From: Kappaphycus alvarezii
Lineage: Eukaryota > Rhodophyta > Florideophyceae > Gigartinales > Solieriaceae
DNA: 64,000 nucleotides
Assembly: GCA_002205965.3 (NCBI GenBank)
Contig: NADL03000009.1
Coordinates: 1 to 64,000, forward strand
Direction of reading: 5' to 3'
The notes under the pieces are model-generated. The model was not told where the DNA came from. It saw only the letters and a list, made by a program, of their open reading frames with translations, and did not search any database. Shown piece after piece: positions 57,779 to 64,000 of this stretch; position 1 is the stretch's first letter; every line of letters starts with the position of its first letter. The translations under genes were made by a program, and so were the position numbers.

Positions 57779-57791
57779 GGTCAGGAGACCA
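57779..57791 (-). promoter_or_regulatory. Primer binding site
   Basis: The minus strand reads TGGTCTCCTGACC six bases inside the LTR; its complement GGTCAGGAGACCA ends in CCA, as a tRNA 3' end would. The tRNA identity is not determined. Confidence 0.65.
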
Positions 57792-57797
57792 GAATTT

Positions 57798-58551
57798 TGT
57801 AGTGTGACAGGCACAACGGTGGTGTTCTTGAAGCGAACCGGGAAAAGCGATCCGTATTGGATCGAGGACAAACTGACTATTAGAGTCAAAAAGGTTCTCG
57901 AAGAGAGAATGGGAAAGACGCGCACGAGCGCAACGGAAAAGGGCTACGCAAGGAGCCAAAGAAAGAACACGCACCACGCGTGAATGTAACGCAGCGCAAA
58001 GCGCAACGTAAAAGGGCAGTAGCTACGGATACATGTCCTCTGCTCAAAGTGACGAGGGATGCAGTCATTCCAATAGGACAAAGACAAAAGGAATAGGTAT
58101 GAACTGATGCAGCGCGACGTGCTCAAATAGCCAAGCTGGCGGGCGGGGGTCGAAGGTGATGGTAGCTAATATAGTTGCACGCGCGGCCCTTAACGAAAAG
58201 TGAACGCGGCATGCAGGAGCAACAACTAGAGCCGAAACCGAACAACGGTGAAGAAGATGGTACCTCCGATACCTTTACTAGTGGTGGTGCGACCTTGCAC
58301 GAGAATAAATACTAAGTTAAAGTTACTAGCTAGTAGTCAGGACAAGTGTCACTCTGTTAGTTGATTAGCCCAAAATAAATATCAGGTCCAGCTATTGGAG
58401 CGCCACCATCCCGATAGGGTCTCGACCGTGGGCCTAGAGGGCCATTGTAAATAAACTGTAAATATCGCAGTACAGTAACAGTGCGGCACGCGCCACCTAC
58501 TATAAAATACATATTGACTTTTCAAATCAATAAAAGTGCTATTGCACTACA
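57798..58551 (-). repeat. 5' LTR of chromovirus (right)
   Basis: 754 bp, TGTAGTG...CACTACA. Aligns along its length with 43681-44429 and carries the same AATAAATA, TATAAAATA and AATAAAAG landmarks. Confidence 0.92.
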
Positions 58552-58672
58552 GTGTGCAGTGTGTCAGCAGCCATTATGCCCAAAGTGTTGGGATACCTGG
58601 CATAACGAGGAAACCCCGCAACGCAGCACCGAAGGTGGTTATCTCTAGCTAGGCAGTCAGCAGGCAACCCGC
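58552..58672 (+). pseudogene. C-terminal zinc finger of the DDE-YqaJ protein, resumed after gypsy insertion
   Basis: The frame reads CAVCQQPLCPKCWDTWHNEE, then stops at about 58648. It completes the YCSLC half-finger before 43681. The same layout (CALC...CVLCGVNLC...CCWSVWH) ends the relative at 12-15 kb. The reading frame across the junction is off by one, as often in this window. Confidence 0.7.
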
Positions 58673-58680
58673 GTTGGAGG

Positions 58681-59040
58681 TCATTGCGAACGCATAGTTT
58701 CGCTGTAAATAATGTATCGAAACTGCGGAAACCTTAACCGACTGGCCATCGTTCTTGCGAGCACCGCTACGTCAGAAAACCCTGCCGGGTGCCAATCGCC
58801 TAGCGCAGAGATGCGGACAGGAACCAGCCTGCATCTCTCAACCAAACTACCATGGACGCTTGTTATTTCTGTTGCTTTTACGCCCTTGCGGCGTTGATAG
58901 TGTCCAATGGGTTGAACAATCGGACTCTGGAAAGAGAAGGGGCAGGTATATTGACGAATGCAATTTCCAAATATTTGGATCCATGTGCGGCTCCCACAGT
59001 TCTGATGTTCGGTCTTGTTCAATGTTGGCTGTACTCCTAA
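58681..59040 (-). mobile_element. Probable RT-element C-terminal fragment
   Basis: The minus frame has PVRISALGDWHPAGFSDVAV followed by LARTMASRLRFPQF. The LG.WHP.(A/G) turn and the following helix are typical of the same RT-associated C-terminal domain seen at 2814-3875, although sequence similarity to that copy is weak. Confidence 0.45.
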
Positions 59041-59174
59041 ATGGTCTCAGATTTCAAGGTTTTTACTAGACTCTCGTTTGGTTTCAAATTTTCTAAGACC
59101 AGAAAAATTAGCCAAAGCTTCTCATAACAAACACCATAATTCTAACTCTAGTTCTGGCTTCATTGCAGATTGTA

Positions 59175-61535
59175 CCAGTGGGTTGCCTTCATTCTTGAAC
59201 AAGTTCTCTTTGTTTGAAAAAAGGAAAATTGTAAACTTTATTCATTTTTAAAATTTCATTCCATCCACAGGATCCCTTTATAGGGGGCTCCAAAGCCACT
59301 TTGTAGAAAGTATAAAGCAATAAATGCATTTTTGCGCCAAAAGGTAAACAGAGCGCACTGCCTGCGACAACTGGCCTAAAATTTCGATGCAAATCCATGC
59401 AAACTGAGCAAATACTGTGAGTTTGAGGGTTCCGAATCCAAACACTGCACCTATGGGCATCCAAAGAATTGACAACAGTTCTCAGGAAACAAAGCATCAA
59501 GCCCGTTTCCCTTTCCCCCATCAGTGACCAAATCAACCAAACAATTGCTGAAGCCTTCGCCTCACCATGCTGTCATACAAAGGACAAAAAATGCTTCACA
59601 AGTGCCATTGTCGCAATCGACCGAGGCGCAACCGTGCGAGATGCCGCAGCAATTGCGCGGCTGCCCCTCTCCACATTCCACTATAGGCTCAAGCACTCAC
59701 ATCAGGAGCCCAAACGCAGATGCGCTTTGTCGTTGAGGAAAGAAAAAACCGTTGTCCTCACTCATAAACCACTATAATTGAATGGGTTACGTTGGGACGT
59801 AACTATGTTGCTGACGCCATTCAATACATCGTCGAAGCAATGCCTGCTGAACGCCGATCCAAGTTGCCGTTTGTTAACAACAAGCCGGGTCCGAAGTTTG
59901 TGCGAAATTTCTTAGAGAGTAACAAAGAAGAAATTCGATTCGGGAAACCATCGAAGAGGAGGAAACAAAGATGGAGAGCATGCAATGCTGAGACGCTAAC
60001 AACGCATTTTGCCGCCCAGTAAAAGGTCATAACTGAGAATGAAATCGATGAATCGCGAATTGCAAACATTGACAAAAGCGTGCTTTGTCCAAATGATCGA
60101 CGTGGTTGGGTAAGAAAGAAAGCATACATGACTAGAGGGAGTGCTGATGTTCTACCTGCCCCCAAATTTCGAAATATTGACCATATTACAATGCTACCCG
60201 TTATTTTTGCAAATGGTGAAATTGGACACCTTTTTTTGTGTTTCAAAGGATGCTCAATCAAGCATCGTGTCATCAAGTGCATTGGGGTGGATTCAATTGA
60301 AACAATTCTGGATTGTCTACGGTATGGAGCTAAAGCAGTTACTCGAGCTTATATTGCTGGTGTCAATGGAAACGTTTTTTTACAAGTGGGCGCAACATTT
60401 TTTTGTTTCAGACGAGAGCTCAGAGCTAGTGATCGTAAGTTACTACTTTTGCTTGATGGTTATAGAAGTCATATGGTTTTTACCGTTTTGCAACTGTTAC
60501 GTGAAAATGGTGTTATTGTGTATGCTCTCCCCTCACATACAACTGGCGTGACACAGCCTTTTAGATGTTGGTGTATTCAACCCGTTTAAGGAATATATTC
60601 GGCAAGGGGTTCAGGCTATCGTAAGCATCAACTGTGAAAACGTTTATGATGTGTTTGACTACCTTAAGATTGTACGAGAGGCGTACGGAAAAGCTTTCGA
60701 AAGAAGCACTGTTATCAGTGCGTTTGCGAAAGCTGGATACATCCTCTCAATCCGTCTGCATTGCTTTCTGTTTCCGCCCTTCAGATGATTCCAATAGCTA
60801 CAGCATGTTAACGGTTCAACAGTTGGTTGAATTGTTACAAACTAAGCGACAAATGGCTAGGGAAAGGAGAGGCATACAGCCAGTGGTTTTAAGGTGGTTT
60901 TGTAGATACTCGTTTAGGGCTTGTTCTGACGTCAGATTGCCTTCAGCTCGCGCAGAAGCGTGATCTTGAGTTGACTGTTCGAACTCAGGAGCGCAATGCG
61001 CGGAATGCGGTTGTGGCTGCAAGAGTTGCGATACAGAGAGAAACAACTCGTGCTGAGAGGCTTTTGTTTGAGTCTCGAGCATTGAATTATCGTGTGCGAA
61101 TTGTATGGTGATGTGGCGATTCTTCCTCGCAGTTTGGCAGTGGGCAGATTGCAAAAGAAAGAGTTGCTATTCGTCGTGCACAAGCAGCACTTGCCTATAA
61201 GAGGAATTCATTTTGAGCTCCGAAGGGTGCGGTCATTAACGGCTATATGTGAGCTATGGTTTGTTGTCGCCCCACAAAACGATTAAAAATTGCATGTTTT
61301 TTTGGATTAACCAATCATATGTTTGTCCAAGGCTGAGGGCACTTTTGGGCAAAACAAAGCCTGTTTTGTTTTTACTATATGTTCACAGATATTGCGCTTT
61401 TATTCTCCTCGAAGCTGTCATGGTCTTCAATACTGTAAGCTTTTTATTGATATGAAGAACTTTGAAATTGATGAACGTTAAGCACTTTTTTCATATATTT
61501 TTTTCTTTTGTTCAAGAATGATGGCAAACTACTGG
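59175..61535 (+). mobile_element. pogo-like DNA transposon, copy 2, uninterrupted
   Basis: 2361 bp. The left end, CCAGTGGGTTGCCTTCATTC, and right end, the complement of CCAGTAGTTTGCCATCATTC, are flanked by TA (59173-59174 and 61536-61537). It is the reverse orientation of copy 1 and provides its empty sites: a single ATAT at 61377-61380, and CTTGCCTATAAGAGG near 61190-61205. Confidence 0.92.
59567..61216 (+). pseudogene. pogo-type DDE_1 transposase, copy 2
   Basis: Same product as copy 1. The N-terminal helix-turn-helix (IDRGATVRDAAAIARLPLST) and LPFVNNKPGPKF are followed by NIDKSV (the first Asp is kept, but the next residue is Lys where copy 1 has Glu), LLLDGYRSH and a frameshifted QPLDVGVF. 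The tail ends at a stop at 61214-61216, the part that copy 1 loses to the second piggyBac-like insertion. At least five indels disrupt it. Confidence 0.85.
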
Positions 61536-63280
61536 TACGCATCCAATTTTATGAAAATTATGAAGCTAAATTTTCTTTCATTCTTAGCATTCAAAATCAC
61601 ATCTAAATGTTTTGATAGGCATTTATACATCTTCACCATCTTATGATAATCTATCCGATAGACAAACCTTCATGTAAAATCTCACCTATAAATTCTTTTA
61701 CACAACTTTTAGTTCAATTTCTCGCAAATTACTTTTACTTTTGAACCCTTTTTTTCGGACCTATCCACTGGAGACTTTCTGAATATGTCGGTAGTATCAA
61801 CTCTAGTTAATCTCTATCTACGTCTGAGAACTTTTTTCTCGTTAATTTATTATTTCTTTGTGCTCAGATATCAATATTCTGGGCTTTATTGAGGTATGTG
61901 TAGTACAATTATTAAGAAATTCCCTACTTGATAGTCATAACATTCCGATTAACGAAATATTGCTATAATTGGATCTTTATTAATTACTGCGATGAAAAAG
62001 AGGACTTTTTGTAAGAAAAATTATTATTAGTAGTGTACGTTTAGGATATCTAAAGATAGATGTATATTCAATAAATACAAAAATACCTCAGGTAGATATT
62101 TACGAAAAGATGTTTTGATGGAGAAGTGGAAACTATTGTTTGGTAGCAATTTGATCATCATTGTTAGACGTTACTATTCGAAAATAGTTACTCGATTTAT
62201 TTTAAAGTACTAAAATAAGGAGGAGACTGTTTTAAAATATTTCTTCATTACCACAGATTTCAGATCCGTTTGCATTTCAATAACTTTCGTCGTCGAAAAA
62301 AAATTTCCAGGTCGCAATTCCAGTTGCTCGAACTACTTTTTCACTCCACCAGGAATGGAGGGGCTCAAATTTAATGAACATGTATTACAATTTTAGGACC
62401 TTTAATATTTATAATGCAGCTGTTTTTAGTTATGTGAATGCAAAGTTTTTCTGGATCCCATTGTGAAGAATTTCATTTTACTCTTGATTTTTTTCATGTC
62501 ATCCTTGCACTAGCCACTTAAGCCTCATGCGTGCTACCAATTTCAAAATTATTCTCTTATTCATTCTTTTTGATATTTCTGATTGTACTAACTTTGAAGT
62601 ATGTGCAATGGTCGAGTATTTGCAGGCTCACAGATGAGTACGCGCGGCACATAATAGTTGTAACTTTGTGCAGGATAACCTCAAAACTACTTCTTATGGT
62701 TCTACAGAAGTGTAAAGATCCCTTCGAAATGGAACTCAGTAACGAACTTCACAGCAAAGCTGTAAAATACACCACACGTAGTTCAGAGAGAGGAAAACTG
62801 AGCAAATCGCTGCTCAATACTAGGACATTATTTAATTTTTATCCTTTTCTCTCAATTTATCAGTCTCTAATGACTCGAAAAAGCCCGCTACAGAACAGAA
62901 ACAGTTAAAACGGACCGAAATCCCCAATATTTTGTTCTATTATCATCGTTTCGCTCCAATCTTGGCTTTATTTTACAGTTGTAATATGTTTTTCGTTTAA
63001 TATGGGAGCTCAGAAGGCTAAGAACCAGTGAAGTTAATGAGAAAGCCCGTGAGGTGCAGTGAAGTAGGCATACCATGACGCTTGACAACAGTCACAATAT
63101 CTTTCAAAATTAAATCACTCTACACATTCCCCATTTTATAGCAGATAGTCCTGCATTTTTTTGAAACTACTAGTGTTGGATTCATTGCTACATATGCAAA
63201 AATCATTGTATATGCACAATGACTTACCGTAGTCGTCGCCACTGCACTTCACCTTTCATGAGGCAACAATTCTACTCTAT
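61536..63280. other. AT-rich, no recognisable gene
   Basis: Composition resembles 31-38.6 kb. A 125-codon + frame (62531-62908) has no motif. Confidence 0.45.
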
Positions 63281-63466
63281 CTACACAGTAGATATTATGT
63301 TGATACAAGACCCGAAAACCTCGACCCGCTTCGCGGGGTCTCGCTTTTCTATGCGATAGAAACGCTTCAGCGTGGAGTAAATATCAGCGGGAACTGGTAA
63401 CGCTATGGCCCTGGATTCATAAATTAGGTAGTGTGGCCAGATGCACTTAAAAGTAAAGTCAGGCAT
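63281..63466 (-). CDS. Unidentified coding-like fragment
   Basis: 61 codons, FTFKCIWPHYLIYESRAIAL then YSTLKRFYRIEKRDP, in a GC-richer patch than its surroundings. It contains a 7-bp hairpin, GACCCGC. No family is recognised. It may be part of another repeat. Confidence 0.25.
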   Translation of the reverse strand: MPDFTFKCIWPHYLIYESRAIALPVPADIYSTLKRFYRIEKRDPAKRVEVFGSCINIISTV

Positions 63467-63478
63467 ACCTTAGAATCG

Positions 63479-63527
63479 GGGCCAATGGGCGGAGTACCGT
63501 GCCAGCTTGGCACCAGCCCATTGGCCC
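63479..63527. repeat. Nested inverted repeat
   Basis: Outer arms GGGCCAATGGGC (63479-63490) and GCCCATTGGCCC (63516-63527), perfect over 12 bp, enclosing an inner hairpin GTGCCA/TGGCAC (63499-63513). Related CCAATGAG and CATTGGCTCT copies follow at about 63665 and 63710. Confidence 0.75.
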
Positions 63528-63592
63528 AAGTCGCTAGACCTACAGCCAGCGAGCGTAAAGTATTAAAAATTTTTTAAGAGCCAGTCGCAGCA

Positions 63593-63610
63593 GAGTGCAC
63601 GCGTGCACTC
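63593..63610. repeat. 18-bp perfect palindrome
   Basis: GAGTGCACGCGTGCACTC. It stands in a spacer with other inverted repeats. Confidence 0.75.
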
Positions 63611-64000
63611 GGTGCGCATTGGTCGGGAAAAAATTAAAATTCGCTAATTTTTGAAAATTCAACAGCCAATGAGAATTACGCTTTGTTGCTGATGCTGGAT
63701 TTTTTTCATTGGCTCTCATTTTGTGGATTTTCGACGGTTTTTCTGCAGGTCGTACTTGAAACGGCTCAAATTTGGCGGGAGTTCCGTGCCACAGTAGGGA
63801 ATGTGCGATTTTGGATATTTTTTCCTACATTTACTGTACACTTTAACCTGTCTAGTTTGGTAAGCTACCTGCGATTTTGCCTACTTTTTCAACACTTCCC
63901 CTAATACAGCCCTCCTACTACCCCCTCTAAAAACTAATACTTCAACTAAAAATTATTATATGGAGAATTTTATGTTCTGTTCGGTATATATAGGCCATAG
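63611..64000. other. Right edge, no recognised gene
   Basis: A 73-codon + frame (63683-63904) is hydrophobic and without motifs. Repeated CCAATGAGA/TCATTGGCTC boxes could be CCAAT-type promoter elements or part of a foldback repeat. Confidence 0.35.

Larger units (their letters stand above)
43681..58551 (-). mobile_element. Ty3/gypsy chromovirus, full length, 14.9 kb
   Basis: Two direct LTRs, a PBS next to the right one and a polypurine tract next to the left one put transcription on the minus strand. Gag, protease, RT, RNase H, integrase and chromodomain follow in gypsy order from 55.8 to 49.8 kb. Target bases GTGTT (43676-43680) and GTGTG (58552-58556) agree at four of five. The LTRs differ by several substitutions and small indels per 100 bases, so the insertion is not recent. 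Unusual are the 5.4 kb between chromodomain and 3' LTR, an antisense reading frame there, and pervasive short inverted repeats. Confidence 0.9.
39595..58672 (+). mobile_element. DDE-YqaJ transposon, split by a gypsy element
   Basis: The coding part runs 39595-43680 and, after the 14.9-kb gypsy insertion, 58552-58672. Terminal inverted repeats are not identified; a 7-bp hairpin (CACCCAGttcCTGGGTG) at 39535-39551 lies close to the left. It belongs to the same family as the element at 12029-15301, shown by the shared DDD, (D/E)RG, G-x2-NE and terminal zinc-finger motifs. Confidence 0.65.

Noticed and set aside
43681..58551. Plus-strand orientation of the gypsy element, suggested by TATAAAA and AATAAAAG on the + strand of the LTR
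   Set aside because: The coding order, PBS at 57779-57791 and polypurine tract at 44430-44440 all require minus orientation.

Overview
This is nuclear DNA of a eukaryote, probably an alga. The plant/cyanobacterial-type DUF1350 protein at 23664-24713 carries a presequence that looks like a plastid transit peptide, and there is a mitochondrial-type cardiolipin synthase. No introns are evident, and about 80% of the window is transposon sequence. A red alga would fit the short intronless genes packed between transposons, but that is inference. Many reading frames, including those of two ordinary cellular genes, are broken by 1-2 base indels, several of them in homopolymers or dinucleotide runs. 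Some of these may be read errors rather than decay.

Host-like genes form two islands. Island 1 (0.25-2.0 kb) holds an N4-glycosylasparaginase-like gene (+) and a CMP-forming cardiolipin synthase (-), which converge. Island 2 (20.5-24.9 kb) holds an unidentified proline-rich reading frame (-), a predicted N-myristoylated protein (+) and the DUF1350 hydrolase-like protein (-). Dense clusters of the palindrome GTACTGTAC / GTACAGTAC lie just upstream of the three minus-strand genes.

Mobile elements fill the rest. From left to right they are: a decayed reverse-transcriptase element (2.8-5.16 kb, -); a Ty1/copia element (5.2-10.1 kb, +); a Tc1/mariner element (10.4-11.4 kb); and a nest at 11.77-20.1 kb. 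In the nest, a copy of the first RT element is split by a pogo-like DNA transposon (TA duplication, about 28-bp inverted repeats), which is itself split by two different piggyBac-like elements. An uninterrupted pogo copy at 59.2-61.5 kb supplies the empty sites and fixes the ends of the insertions almost to the base. At 25.3-27.5 kb a Myb/SANT-like DUF6818 gene faces a Harbinger-type transposase, which looks like a two-gene PIF/Harbinger transposon. At 27.9-31.0 kb lies a second, much decayed DDE transposon. A 7.5-kb AT-rich stretch (31.05-38.6 kb) holds no recognisable gene.

From 39.6 kb comes a large transposon gene that joins a DDE transposase-like region, a SAP-like motif, a YqaJ/lambda-exonuclease-like nuclease region and a C-terminal zinc finger. 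A 14.9-kb Ty3/gypsy chromovirus (43681-58551, minus orientation, two LTRs, PBS, PPT, chromodomain) is inserted inside that zinc finger, and the second half of the finger resumes at 58552. The first piggyBac-like insert of the nest (12.03-15.30 kb) has the same DDE plus nuclease plus zinc-finger plan with an internal deletion, so the two define one family.

The most unusual features are this DDE-YqaJ transposon family, the four-layer nest with its empty-site control, and the unusually dense short perfect inverted repeats throughout the chromovirus, inside conserved codons as well as in non-coding parts.
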